Below, piece after piece: positions 1-9,589 of a stretch of 46,210 nt of DNA; positions within the stretch are counted from its first letter, which is position 1; each line of letters starts with the position of its first letter. Position numbers and translations under genes: made by a program. This DNA comes from Planctomycetota bacterium (GTDB lineage Bacteria > Planctomycetota > Phycisphaerae > Phycisphaerales > Phycisphaeraceae). Below the pieces are notes generated by a model, which was not told the origin of the DNA, searched no databases, and was given only the letters and a program-made list of their open reading frames with translations. The stretch lies in the NCBI GenBank assembly GCA_024276075.1, contig JAJRXX010000060.1:1-46210 (forward strand), given 5' to 3'.

Positions 1-1
1 C

Positions 2-1642
2 AACGGGACGAGCGCACGCTTCGACGTGTTGCCCACGCAGTCCGCCACCATTTCACAGGTCGAAGTACTCAACGGCACGCTAGCCGTCACCGACGCGAAC
101 TTAACCAGTGACACCCTGCAGCTCGGTACCAACGGCGTGCTGCGTGCCAACGGCGGGAGCGTTACGGTCAATCAATCCGCCACCAATTCCGGCGGCAAAA
201 TCACCGCCACCGACAGCACCGTCACGATTGCCGGATCGTTCTCCAACGCAGCCAGCGGCAAGATCAACGTCACCGACGCCAGCTTTACGGTGGGCCAATC
301 GCTCACAAACAACACCGGCTCACAGATCAGCGTCGTCGACGGGACCCTCAGCGTGGGTGCGGGGCCGGCATTTCTCACCGACCGGCTTGAGTGGGAAGGG
401 CTCGTAGCGGGGATCGAAACACTCACCACCACCGCAGCCAACGTCGCTATGGCCAACGAAGCCCCCTCTGGGCTCACCGTCTCAAGCGTCGACGTCCCCG
501 TGAGCCAAACACTGACGTTTGACGCGGCGAACACGGGTTTAACACGCAGCTTCGGGGTCAGCACGCTTCAGGCGGGTTCGTCGTTCGTGTTCAACGACGG
601 CGAGTCGATTGTAGTGGGTGTCCCGCCCACCGCCGCTCAGATCGGTTTCAACAACGCATTGTCGGTGGGAGATATCAACGACTTTACGGATGACGATTGG
701 GACCTGACGCTCCAGAGCGGCCCGGACCTGTTCGCCTTCGGTGTCATCCTGCGAGACAACGACACCGCCGTCGGCGAGAGCATCAGCGTCTTTGGCCGCG
801 ACAGCACCGGCGCCGAGATTTTCCTGGGCACCGGCACCGCAATACCCACAGCCAACAACACCGGCGCATTCCTGGGCATCATCTCCGATCAGCCGATCAC
901 CCGCGTCCAGTTCGACGAGGACACTGGCGTTGACGACATTGCCATTGCCGACTTCCGGTTTGCCACGCTCAATCAGTGGGGGCTCACCAACGAAGCGGGC
1001 GCCACACTCACAGCAGTAGACGCAACCCTAAACGTCGCAGGCAACGGCACCGCAGACGACATCGGCCTGGTCAACCTCGGCACGCTCAACCTCACCGACA
1101 CCGTCGTCAACGGCGACGTGAAGTCACCCACAGGCTCCACGCTCAACGTGGCAGGCACCGTTACATTTAATGGCTTCGTCAACGGCGCCGCCGCTTTCAC
1201 AAGCAGCACCAACAGCCTCGTCATCTTCAACGGCGGGTTTAGCCCAGGCGACAGCCCTGCCGAACTGGTCGTCAGCAGCGACGTCACACTCGGCACCGCG
1301 AACACATTGATCCTCGAATTGGGCGGCACCACGGTCGGCATCGACTACGACAAGCTGGTCGTCCTGGGCGAACTGACAGCCCACGGCACACTTGACGTCC
1401 GCCTCATCGACGGCTTTGCACCCACGCTGGGCAACACCTTCGACCTGCTCGATTGGGATACCCTCGTGGGCACATTCGACGCGGTACGCTTACCAGGACT
1501 GGGAAGCGGGCTGTCGTTCGACACGACGTCCCTCCTGACCACAGGCGTCATCTCAGTCGTTCCTGAGCCGGGTACAGCCGGGATGGTGCTGATGGCGATT
1601 GGGTTGATCGGGTGTCGGCGTCGTGCCCGCAGGGTAAAATAA
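2..1642 (+). CDS. PEP-CTERM sorted surface protein, 5' partial
   Basis: The reading frame is open to the left edge of the window, so the true start lies outside. About the first 115 visible residues are short repeats rich in Thr, Ser, Asn, Gly and Val (for example GGSVTVNQSATNSGGKITA), the pattern of a beta-helix or autotransporter-like passenger. Similar strand-turn repeats recur before the C-terminus. The protein ends in VPEPGTAGMVLMAIGLIGC followed by RRRARR: a Pro-Glu-Pro motif, one hydrophobic helix and a basic tail. That is the PEP-CTERM signal used for exosortase-dependent export and anchoring. A secreted, surface-attached role is therefore inferred; no enzymatic domain is recognised. 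The next gene is convergent and only 49 bases away. Confidence 0.85.
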   Translation, partial: NGTSARFDVLPTQSATISQVEVLNGTLAVTDANLTSDTLQLGTNGVLRANGGSVTVNQSATNSGGKITATDSTVTIAGSFSNAASGKINVTDASFTVGQSLTNNTGSQISVVDGTLSVGAGPAFLTDRLEWEGLVAGIETLTTTAANVAMANEAPSGLTVSSVDVPVSQTLTFDAANTGLTRSFGVSTLQAGSSFVFNDGESIVVGVPPTAAQIGFNNALSVGDINDFTDDDWDLTLQSGPDLFAFGVILRDNDTAVGESISVFGRDSTGAEIFLGTGTAIPTANNTGAFLGIISDQPITRVQFDEDTGVDDIAIADFRFATLNQWGLTNEAGATLTAVDATLNVAGNGTADDIGLVNLGTLNLTDTVVNGDVKSPTGSTLNVAGTVTFNGFVNGAAAFTSSTNSLVIFNGGFSPGDSPAELVVSSDVTLGTANTLILELGGTTVGIDYDKLVVLGELTAHGTLDVRLIDGFAPTLGNTFDLLDWDTLVGTFDAVRLPGLGSGLSFDTTSLLTTGVISVVPEPGTAGMVLMAIGLIGCRRRARRVK

Positions 1643-1691
1643 CCTGCGGCTAAGCGGGTGTGCATACCACTGACAATTCAACCGGGCTGTT

Positions 1692-3311
1692 CTACGACGT
1701 GATGCTCAATGCGGGGTTGCTCGGCTGTAGGATCGTGGGCTCGAGCAGTGAGGGCTGACGACTAATCCAGGCGTCGAGTTCGGGGAGCGTAATGGCTTGA
1801 TTGCCGATCTTGCCTACTTCTAATGCCGCAGCTGCGGACGCAATAAAACCGGTCTGCTCGATGGTAGCGTCGGCGGTTAAGGCTAGCGTGGCGGCAGCAA
1901 GATACGCATCACCCGCACCCAGCGGGTCGACAGCGTGCGTGGCCAGTGTTGGAAGGTATTGGCTACGCAGCCGCGAGTTGAACCACTGCTTCGGATCGTC
2001 CTCGCGGGGACTGAACAGCAGGCACCCGTGGTGGCCCATGGTCACGGCCAAGTTCGCGAGGTTCAACTTTTTCATAACGCTGAATGTGACCGACGGCAGG
2101 CTCTGCTCGAAGTCGCCGATCACAGCACGCAGCTCACGCTCCGAAGGGGTCAGCAAATCGAAGTCGTGCATGGACAGCAAACTCTGCTGTGGCCCAGAGA
2201 CGTCGCCTACTAGCGCCGACACGTGCCCACGCAGCAGAGGCACCGCGTGATCGAGCAGGGTCGAGGTGACGCACCCGTAGCCGAAATCGACGAAGATCAC
2301 CCCATCGAGATCGCCGCGCAGGTCCGCCAGGACGTCGATCATCTTGCGTTCGGTAGTGGAATCGAGCGGCTGCGGGTCGCCGTGATTGATCTTGAGTAAT
2401 TTTTGCGACTCGACGAGGTACCGTTGCTTGACGGGTAGCTGTCGGCGTGTGGGAAACGTCGTCGCGGTGACATTGCGTGAGCCGAGTTGTTCGATCAGGT
2501 CGGTCGATGCGTCGTCCCAACCAACGGTGGTGATCAGGTGCGGCTGTGCGCCCATGGCCTTGAGGTGTGCCGCGATGATGGCCGCCCCGCCGAGGTAGTG
2601 CGTCTCTTTGAGTGGCCTGACCGAGAGGATCGGTGCTTCGCCCGCCACGTTCGCTGGATCGCAAAAAACGTAGTGGTCTCGGATGGCATCACCGATCACA
2701 GCGATACGCTTGTTGGCGAAGCCACGGTGGATCAGCTTGTGCATCGTGTGCGAAGTCACATTCCAGCGTTTACACGACGCCGCGATACGGTAGGTGGCGT
2801 CAAGGCCCTGCGCTTCGAGTGTCGGTCCCAGACGGTCGAGCAGGTCAGTGGATGAAAAGACGACCTGCCCGGACGAATAAATGACACGCCCGCCGTAGGA
2901 TTCGACGAGTTGCTTCTCAGCGAGGAAGCCGGGGTGCGCGTTGTGTTCGTATTCCTTGCCCTTGACGTAGACGCTAGGCCGCAGTGCCGAAATGATGGGC
3001 TGTGCAGTCGGGCTATCCGCGATGACGACGTGGTCGACTAGTTCTAACGCTGCAAGGTTTTCCGCTCGCAGTTCCTGGGGGACGTAGGGCCTCGTGCCGT
3101 CTGATTTTTCGATCGCGTCGTCACCGGTGATCGAGACGACCAGGGCGTCGCCTTGGCTGCGTGCGAACTGCAGATACCGCAAGTGCCCGGGGTGGACAAT
3201 ATCAAAGCAGCCGTGGCACAGCACGGTAGCACGTCGGCGCCCGTGGTATTTCTCGGCGAGCTCCTCGAGCTGCGTCAATGAGCATATCTTACGCGTAAGG
3301 TCTAAGGACAT
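1692..3311 (-). CDS. HldE-like bifunctional heptose nucleotidyltransferase/PfkB kinase, swapped domain order
   Basis: Residues about 28-170 form an RfaE/HldE-type nucleotidyltransferase with GCFDIVHPGHLRYL (HxGH at residues 40-43) and YVKGKEYEHN. Residues about 200-520 form a PfkB/ribokinase domain: AVIGDAIRDHYVF at its start, the GG substrate loop in LGGAAIIAAHLKAMGA, and the second signature DPLGAGDAY near residue 462, with the catalytic Asp about 468. In the Enterobacteria HldE the kinase is N-terminal and the nucleotidyltransferase C-terminal; here the order is reversed. The expected role is phosphorylation of heptose-7-phosphate and nucleotidylation toward ADP-heptose for envelope glycan. 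The precise sugar and nucleotide are not shown by sequence. The DPLGAGD variant keeps the GAGD catalytic core. The gene is probably monocistronic. Confidence 0.85.
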   Translation of the reverse strand: MSLDLTRKICSLTQLEELAEKYHGRRRATVLCHGCFDIVHPGHLRYLQFARSQGDALVVSITGDDAIEKSDGTRPYVPQELRAENLAALELVDHVVIADSPTAQPIISALRPSVYVKGKEYEHNAHPGFLAEKQLVESYGGRVIYSSGQVVFSSTDLLDRLGPTLEAQGLDATYRIAASCKRWNVTSHTMHKLIHRGFANKRIAVIGDAIRDHYVFCDPANVAGEAPILSVRPLKETHYLGGAAIIAAHLKAMGAQPHLITTVGWDDASTDLIEQLGSRNVTATTFPTRRQLPVKQRYLVESQKLLKINHGDPQPLDSTTERKMIDVLADLRGDLDGVIFVDFGYGCVTSTLLDHAVPLLRGHVSALVGDVSGPQQSLLSMHDFDLLTPSERELRAVIGDFEQSLPSVTFSVMKKLNLANLAVTMGHHGCLLFSPREDDPKQWFNSRLRSQYLPTLATHAVDPLGAGDAYLAAATLALTADATIEQTGFIASAAAALEVGKIGNQAITLPELDAWISRQPSLLEPTILQPSNPALSITS

Positions 3312-3390
3312 ACTCTATTACTATCGGCACGGAAGGGTATAGTTAGTTGAATTCTGGCGTCGCGTGGCTAGGTAAACGGTGTATCGCACC

Positions 3391-3879
3391 CTAGCCAGCG
3401 TCTTTTTGAGTGGCGCTAGACGCTGCTGTGGCGATGGTGACCTCGACGCGGAATCGGCCCAGCGTCGAGTCGCAGGGGAGCACAAGCGTGGGTTGCTTGG
3501 TATCGAGGGTTTGCATCTGGGACCCGATCACGACGTTGGGCAGCGAGATGTTGGCCACCACGCCGGTGAACAGAGATTTAGCCTGGCCGGTGACCATGTT
3601 GATCAGTTCGCCTAGCGCGTCGCCGAGGTCGGGATGGTCGATGCCCATTTCTTCGCCCGTCAGGGCCTTGGCAATCTTCAGCGCCGTGGCTTGAGGGAAC
3701 GCGATGACAATCATGCCCATAACCTGGCCCGATAACCCAATCATGGCGTAGACGTCCGCGTCGCTGGCGTCGTCGGTGCCCTTCAGAAAAGGCTTCCCGA
3801 TAATCGTATCGGTGGCAATCATCGTCTTAAAGACGTTCTGGATGGCGGTAACAAAAGGATTAACAAAGCGGATGTCCAT
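3391..3879 (-). CDS. CheX-like chemotaxis phosphatase family protein
   Basis: The 162-residue protein beginning MDIRFVNPFVTAIQNVF has the length and pattern of CheX/CheC family proteins, which dephosphorylate CheY-P. The central helix DALGELINMVTGQAK carries the family's E-x2-N signature (Glu and Asn in GELINM). It is followed by a segment resembling the second half of the fold (SLPNVVIGSQ). I chose the ATG at 3877-3879, which has GGAG 12 bases upstream. A GTG six codons earlier is possible but has no Shine-Dalgarno sequence. No cheA, cheW or cheY lies nearby; the only other chemotaxis gene in the window is the receptor at 31-33 kb, so a direct partner cannot be assigned. Confidence 0.8.
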   Translation of the reverse strand: MDIRFVNPFVTAIQNVFKTMIATDTIIGKPFLKGTDDASDADVYAMIGLSGQVMGMIVIAFPQATALKIAKALTGEEMGIDHPDLGDALGELINMVTGQAKSLFTGVVANISLPNVVIGSQMQTLDTKQPTLVLPCDSTLGRFRVEVTIATAASSATQKDAG

Positions 3880-4043
3880 CTTCAGATACAACTCCACAAT
3901 GGGTGGCAGTGGATAAGTGAATGCCTGTAGATGGATCGGAGAGAAATGGGTAAGACTAAAGCAAAAAGTGTAACTAGGAGGGGGATGGGCGGTTGCGGTG
4001 CGGACGGGTTATGATTGATGATCAAACATTAGGAAGCCATGGC

Positions 4044-7000
4044 ATGACATCATCGTCTTTGGAACGTATTGGAACATTGATCCAGCCACGGATTGCAGTT
4101 GTGGTGGGGTTGTGTGTTTGGTGCGTAACTGTTTCGGCGATAGCACAGCAAGCTGGTGTAGGCGTAAGTGCTGAGGTTGGCATCGCAGATCAACTGACAA
4201 TCGAACAGCTACAGGCGAAGATCAAAGAATTAGAGGGCCAAGGCGTTGGGGATAAAGACACCGATGTCGCCAAAGCGTTGGAACTATATAACCTTGCATT
4301 GACACGCGTCCAGGCAACCGAGGCGCACAAGTCGTCGGCCCAGGCGTACAAACGGTCGATTGAGACGGCTCCGAAAGAAGCCCAACGGCTGCGCAAAGAG
4401 TTGGCTGCTCAAGAAGCCAAAGGACAGGTGGCGATCAAGGCGGCTGCGACGCCCGGCGAGGTGGAGCAACAACTAGCCAAAGAACTCGCCGAGCTGACCA
4501 CAGCCAAGAACCGATTGGCAGAACTCGAATCTCAGGTACAAGCCCAGCAAGATCGTCCGGCACAGGCACAACGGGAAGTTGCGACGGCGAAACAGAAGCT
4601 CGACGAAGTGGAGCAGCGGCTCAAACCAGTCGTGGTAGACGACAAGCAGGTGGTGGTGCGTGCTGCGCAGCGTGTGGCGGACCAGGCGTGGAAGCAGGCG
4701 CTGCTGGCGGAGATACACATGCTCGAGCAAGAGCATGTAAGCCGAGCGGTAAGGCGGGCATTTTCAATCGTGCAACGGGATGTCGCTTCGAGGCGAGTGT
4801 CGCACGCAGAGGTGCGGGTCAAGGACTTGCAAGAGGCGTTGGCTGACCGTCGACGCGCCGATGCGGCTCGTACGAGCCAAGAGGCGGAACTCGCAAGGTT
4901 AGAGGCGATTGGCAAGCACTCGGTGATACAGAATTTGGCAGAACAAAACGCGGAGTTAGGGCGTGAACTAAACCGTGTGGTTAAGCAAATGGAAGACGTA
5001 GCGGGGTCTCAGGTGTCTGCCCAAGACCAGGCCAGGCGGATTGAGCAAGAATTTCAAAATGCCAAACAGAAACTTGAGATCGCGGGCTACAGCGGTGTCA
5101 TCGGACGAGTGCTGCGTGACGAACAGAAAGAACTCCCCAACGTACGCCGGTACCGTGCCAGCGTCGCGCAGCGGAAAGAGCGTTTGGCGGAAGTAGGCCT
5201 AAGACAACTTAGACACGATGAAGAGTTGTCTGGGCTAGAAGACCTGTCGGCGGCAACGGCCCACGTGATGGCTGGGCAGGTCGATGGCCGGCTTGCCCAA
5301 CGCCAGCGAGACGAAATCGAGTCCCGCGTGCGCAAACTGCTGGGCGATAAAAAAGACCTCTTAACGAAGCTGGAGAGTGCCTATCGCCGTTACCTGCGTG
5401 AATTAATTGGACTCGACTATGCCGAGCGTCGGTTGGTTGAATCAGCGGGCCGGTATGCGTCCTTTTTAGACCAGCGTCTGATGTGGATACCCAGCGCCGG
5501 TCCGATCAAGATAGAAGCCGTGGGCCAAGTCCGTCAGGGGGTCTCATGGTTCGTCGATGTAGACGCTTGGCGAGAGGTATGGCAGGAGGTGTCGGACTGG
5601 AGTCGTCCGGGTGTGGAAACGGCGGTTGTTTCGGTGGTGCTGTTGGGCGTGGCGGGGCTGGTATCGATGCTAAGTCGGCTGCGTGTTCGGTTGGGGAAGG
5701 TAGGCGACCGGGTCGGGACGGTGTACGCGGATAGCTTTTGGCTGACGGTGCAGGGGCTGGCGATCACAATCTTGTTGGCGTTGCCTTGGGCGAGTTTGGT
5801 GTGGCTGATGGCTTGGCTGGTGTTGTGGCCCGGGAGTACCAGCGCGTTTGCTTGGTCCGTGGGGTGGGCATTGGTGTGGTCGGGCGTCCTGTTGTTTGTG
5901 TTGCAGAGCGTGCGTGTGCTGTGTCGGCCAGGAGGGGTGGCTCAAGAGCATTTCCGTTGGCCCACCGAGACGCTGGGGCGTATACGCCGTGACGTGTTGT
6001 GGTTGGGGAGTATCGAATGGGTGGCGATGTTTGTCGGCGTGGTTGCGGAGCAATTCGACGAAGACCTGTACCGCAATGGCTTGGGCAGGGTGCTGTACAT
6101 CGTGGGTATGGTGGCGATGAGTGTGTTTCTGCACCGCGCATTAGGCGGGGGTGCGGGCGTGCTGGGCCAATCGAGTCATCGTGGCAATCGTAACGAGGGG
6201 TGGTGGGGTATACGGTACGTCTGCTACCCGTTGGCGGTGCTGGTACCCTTGGCTTTAAGCATGCTCGCAGCGGTGGGATATTACTACACAGCGTTGCAAC
6301 TAAATCATCGTTTGGCGTGGACCTTGGGACTGGCGGCGGTGGTGGTCGTGCTTTACAGCTTGGCGATACGCTGGCTGGTGGTGGCGAACGTGAAACTAGC
6401 GGTGGCGCGGACGCTTGAAAGCCGAGAGGCGACGACGGCTGGCGGCCAGAAGGCAGGCACACGCGACCCCAAAGACAAACGGGCATTGCCTGAGTACGAC
6501 CTGGCAACAATCAGCGGACAGAGTTGGCATCTGCTTCGGCTGGGGCTGTGGCTGGTAGGCGCGGTTGGGTTGTGGGCGATCTGGTCTGATCTGATACCGG
6601 CGCTTGGGCTCTTTTCATATGAGGTCTGGGGGGTGTCGGTGTCGAACGCATTGGCAGGGGTGTTGGCGGGGGTGGTGACGTGGGTGGCCGGCAGAAACGT
6701 GCCCGGGTTACTCGAGATGGCACTGCTTCGACGCCTACCGATCGACGCGGGCAGCCGATATGCGGTAACGACGATCAGCCGGTACACGATCACAGCCGTG
6801 GGCGTAGTAGCGGTGTGCCAAGTGGTGGGAGTCGATTGGTCAAAGGTGCAGTGGCTCATCGCCGCGCTGGGCGTGGGCTTGGGGTTCGGCTTGCAGGAAG
6901 TCGTGGCAAACTTTGTGTCGGGCTTGATCATCCTCTTTGAAAGGCCTTTCCGCGTGGGTGACACGGTGACGGTCGGTGACGTGAATGGCATGGTGTCACG

Positions 7001-7469
7001 TATTCGCATCCGCGCGACGACAGTTACAGACTGGGACCGAAAAGAGCTCATTGTGCCCAACAAAGCTTTTATCACCGATCGGCTGATCAACTGGACGCTA
7101 TCGGACAAGGTCATCCGCGTGGTCGTGCCAGTGGGGATCGCTTATGGGTCGGATACGCAAAAGGCTCACCGGGTCTTGCTGGAGGTGGCGCAAGCGAATA
7201 AGTCGGTTCTAAAAGACCCTCTGCCGACGGTGCTGTTCCGTGGATTCGGCGACAGCACGCTGGACTTTGAGCTGCGTGCATTCGTGGAGCAGACCCGGCC
7301 CCAGGGATGGTTGGCGGTGTCGAGCGAACTGCATATGGCAATCGATCAAGCGTTCCGAGAAAACAGCATCGAAATCGCCTTCCCGCAACGCGACCTACAT
7401 GTGAAGTCGCTCGAGCCGCGTGTACTCGTATCTCGCCAGGAGAACACGCTGACGGTGCGCAGCGAGTGA
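4044..7469 (+). CDS. large MscS/MscK-type mechanosensitive channel
   Basis: This protein of about 1141 residues has three parts. First comes a signal peptide (PRIAVVVGLCVWCVTVSAIAQQ). Next is a periplasmic region of about 450 residues, dominated by Gln/Glu/Arg/Lys-rich coiled coil. The rest is a membrane region of many helices ending in the MscS core. The core includes the pore-lining helix (WLIAALGVGLGFGLQEVVAN), FERPFRVGD, the beta domain (VTVGDVNGMVSRIRIRATTV) and IVPNKAFI, all typical of MscS. The size and layout match MscK/YbdG-like giants. It would release solutes on hypo-osmotic shock. I chose the ATG at 4044 because AGGA at 4031-4034 sits 9 bases before it and the signal peptide follows directly. 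The antiporter gene follows after 65 bases, suggesting a shared ion/osmotic role. Confidence 0.9.
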   Translation: MTSSSLERIGTLIQPRIAVVVGLCVWCVTVSAIAQQAGVGVSAEVGIADQLTIEQLQAKIKELEGQGVGDKDTDVAKALELYNLALTRVQATEAHKSSAQAYKRSIETAPKEAQRLRKELAAQEAKGQVAIKAAATPGEVEQQLAKELAELTTAKNRLAELESQVQAQQDRPAQAQREVATAKQKLDEVEQRLKPVVVDDKQVVVRAAQRVADQAWKQALLAEIHMLEQEHVSRAVRRAFSIVQRDVASRRVSHAEVRVKDLQEALADRRRADAARTSQEAELARLEAIGKHSVIQNLAEQNAELGRELNRVVKQMEDVAGSQVSAQDQARRIEQEFQNAKQKLEIAGYSGVIGRVLRDEQKELPNVRRYRASVAQRKERLAEVGLRQLRHDEELSGLEDLSAATAHVMAGQVDGRLAQRQRDEIESRVRKLLGDKKDLLTKLESAYRRYLRELIGLDYAERRLVESAGRYASFLDQRLMWIPSAGPIKIEAVGQVRQGVSWFVDVDAWREVWQEVSDWSRPGVETAVVSVVLLGVAGLVSMLSRLRVRLGKVGDRVGTVYADSFWLTVQGLAITILLALPWASLVWLMAWLVLWPGSTSAFAWSVGWALVWSGVLLFVLQSVRVLCRPGGVAQEHFRWPTETLGRIRRDVLWLGSIEWVAMFVGVVAEQFDEDLYRNGLGRVLYIVGMVAMSVFLHRALGGGAGVLGQSSHRGNRNEGWWGIRYVCYPLAVLVPLALSMLAAVGYYYTALQLNHRLAWTLGLAAVVVVLYSLAIRWLVVANVKLAVARTLESREATTAGGQKAGTRDPKDKRALPEYDLATISGQSWHLLRLGLWLVGAVGLWAIWSDLIPALGLFSYEVWGVSVSNALAGVLAGVVTWVAGRNVPGLLEMALLRRLPIDAGSRYAVTTISRYTITAVGVVAVCQVVGVDWSKVQWLIAALGVGLGFGLQEVVANFVSGLIILFERPFRVGDTVTVGDVNGMVSRIRIRATTVTDWDRKELIVPNKAFITDRLINWTLSDKVIRVVVPVGIAYGSDTQKAHRVLLEVAQANKSVLKDPLPTVLFRGFGDSTLDFELRAFVEQTRPQGWLAVSSELHMAIDQAFRENSIEIAFPQRDLHVKSLEPRVLVSRQENTLTVRSE

Positions 7470-7534
7470 ATCACCGAAGATAATTCATAATTGAGATTGT
7501 CGGGCGTCGCACAAAAGGCACCCAAAGAACGTGT

Positions 7535-9343
7535 ATGACATCTGAACAAGTAATCGTCGCGTTGACAGGTGTAATCGCGCTGGGGGTCTGTGCGCAGTGG
7601 GTGTCGGGGCTGATCGGCGTGCCGTCGATCTTGTTGCTGGTGGTGCTGGGGGTTTTAGCGGGACCGGTGACGGGTTTGCTCGATCCCGATCAGGTATTCG
7701 GTGCATCGCTGCTGCCACTGGTGTCGATCTCGGTAGCACTAATCCTGTACGAGGGTGGCTTGAGTTTGCGGATTAGCGAGTTGCGCAAGGTTGGACGTGT
7801 GGTGGGGAAGCTCCTGACACTGGGTGTCCTGGTGAGTTGGGGCGTGTCGGCGTGGGCCGGGTACGCCATTTTGGACCTTCAACCACGCCTGGCGGTGCTC
7901 CTTGGCGCGATCCTGGTCGTGACAGGACCGACCGTTGTAGGGCCTCTGCTTCGCCACGTTCGGCCGGTGGGCGCGACGGGATCGGTGCTCAAATGGGAAG
8001 GCATCGCGATCGACCCGGTCGGTGCGTTGCTGGCAGTGCTCGTGTTCGAGGCGGCGGTCTCGGGTGATGGCAGTAGCGCTTGGGCGCACAGCGTCTGGGC
8101 GCTGGCGAAGACAATCGTGGTGGGCGGAGGCTTGGGGTTGGCTGCGGCGGGCCTGTTGATACTCGTACTCAAGCAATACTGGGTAGCGGACGAGCTGCGC
8201 AACGGGGTATCGTTGATGTTGGCGGTGGTTGTGTTCGCGGCGTCAAACACGATGCAGGAGGAATCGGGGCTGTTGGCGTCCACCGTAATGGGCATCGCCA
8301 TGGCGAACCAAAAATGGGTGGACGTCGAGCACATCGTTGACTTCAAAGAAGACCTGCGTGTGCTGCTGATCGGAGTGCTATTCATCCTGCTGGGTGCGCG
8401 GCTGGGCCCCGACGACTTGGCGCAGGTGGGCTGGGAATATCTGGTGTTTATCGTGGTACTGATCGTGGTGGGGCGCCCGGCGAGCGTGTGGGTATCGACG
8501 ATCGGGTCGGGGCTAAGCGGGCGAGAACGAGTATTTTTAGCCTGCATGGCACCACGAGGAATCGTTGCGGCGGCAGTCGCCAGTGTCTTTGCGATTCGGC
8601 TAGATAAAGTGGGCTATGAGCAGGCAAACGTACTTGTGCCAGCCGTCTTTTCAACGATCGTCGGCACGGTGGCGTTTTACGGCTTGGCCGCCGGGTGGCT
8701 GGCGCGGTACTTAGGGCTGGCGGATCGCGACCCGCAGGGCGCTATGATCGTGGGGGCGGACACCAGCGCCTGCGCAATCGCACAGGTGCTCAAAGAACGC
8801 GGCTTCCGCGTCTTACTCGTCGACACAAACCGCGAATTGATCACCGCGGCACGCATGGCAGGGTTGCGAGCGTATCAGGGCAGCATCCTCTCAGAGCATC
8901 TGCTCAACGAGGTAAACCTTGGCGGCATCGGACGGCTGCTGGCCATGACGCCCAACAATGTTGTAAACGTCCTATCGGGGCAGCGATTCTCACGTGTGTT
9001 CGGCACCGCAGAGGTCTACAAGATCGCTCTGGATCGCCCGACGAGCGTTGACGGCGATAAAAAGCAGCGTGCTCAGGAGCGAGTGTTGTTTGGGCAGGAC
9101 ATAACGCGGCGGGTATTGACACAGCGAATCGCCGGAGGAAGCGTAATCAAAGCGACAAATCTCACCGAAGAATTCGGATGGGAAGACTTCTGTAAAATGT
9201 ACGGTCAATCGACTGTTTTGCTATTTTTAATCCGTGAAACCGATGAGTTGACGGTCGTGACTTCGGACAAAAAAGAAATTGAGCCGAAGCCGGGGCAGAC
9301 GGTGATTGCACTGGTAGACCCAGTGGACGATCAGGCGGTGTGA
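7535..9343 (+). CDS. CPA1-family cation:proton antiporter with RCK (TrkA-N/TrkA-C) domain
   Basis: Residues 1 to about 400 hold roughly a dozen hydrophobic helices of the NhaP/CPA1 type, with ALILYEGGLSL, LVVTGPTVVGPLL and the GIAIDPVGALLA motif containing the transport-site Asp. Residues about 405-520 form a Rossmann-like RCK domain (GAMIVGADTSACAIAQVLKE, then LLVDTN), which in K+ channels and KefC-like antiporters senses nucleotides or ions. The final segment (VTSDKKEIEPKPGQTVIAL) resembles the TrkA-C module. It probably exchanges Na+ or K+ for H+ across the inner membrane; which ion cannot be told from sequence. It lies directly behind the MscS-type channel on the same strand. Repeat element A begins just after its stop codon. 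Confidence 0.88.
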   Translation: MTSEQVIVALTGVIALGVCAQWVSGLIGVPSILLLVVLGVLAGPVTGLLDPDQVFGASLLPLVSISVALILYEGGLSLRISELRKVGRVVGKLLTLGVLVSWGVSAWAGYAILDLQPRLAVLLGAILVVTGPTVVGPLLRHVRPVGATGSVLKWEGIAIDPVGALLAVLVFEAAVSGDGSSAWAHSVWALAKTIVVGGGLGLAAAGLLILVLKQYWVADELRNGVSLMLAVVVFAASNTMQEESGLLASTVMGIAMANQKWVDVEHIVDFKEDLRVLLIGVLFILLGARLGPDDLAQVGWEYLVFIVVLIVVGRPASVWVSTIGSGLSGRERVFLACMAPRGIVAAAVASVFAIRLDKVGYEQANVLVPAVFSTIVGTVAFYGLAAGWLARYLGLADRDPQGAMIVGADTSACAIAQVLKERGFRVLLVDTNRELITAARMAGLRAYQGSILSEHLLNEVNLGGIGRLLAMTPNNVVNVLSGQRFSRVFGTAEVYKIALDRPTSVDGDKKQRAQERVLFGQDITRRVLTQRIAGGSVIKATNLTEEFGWEDFCKMYGQSTVLLFLIRETDELTVVTSDKKEIEPKPGQTVIALVDPVDDQAV

Positions 9344-9344
9344 C

Positions 9345-9446
9345 ACGCATTGCGTATAGTTCTAGCGCGTTGTAAAGGATGTAAGTTATTGTCTGCTTTG
9401 CCTTCGCGTTTGCAGATGCCACGCAAGTATTAGTTTTGATGGGTAT
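9345..9446 (+). repeat. dispersed element A, copy 1
   Basis: A roughly 103-base element opening with a palindrome (ACGCATTGCGT core, full form ATACGCATTGCGTAT in other copies), then TAGCGCGTTGTAAAGGAT and CGCAAGTATTA, and ending in GGGTAT. It begins one or two bases after the antiporter stop codon. Related copies are at 11357-11459 (inverted), 19337-19543 (interrupted), 27391-27495 and, diverged, 37990-38094. Confidence 0.85.
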
Positions 9447-9589
9447 CAATTGCAGCTTGCAAGCAAACCGTGGTTGACGCGAGAATTTAAAAAAACTGTG
9501 CATAATGTCCGTCAAAGAGTGATTTTCGGCGGCGTGCCCGGAGGGCTTTGTCGGGTACGTGAACGCGATGTTCAAGAAAGGACACAGGC

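Noticed and set aside
5764-7114. Long minus-strand reading frames (248 and 253 residues) opposite the MscS-type channel
   Set aside because: They are Pro/Thr/Ser/Arg-rich shadows of the real gene, with no family motif and no start signal.
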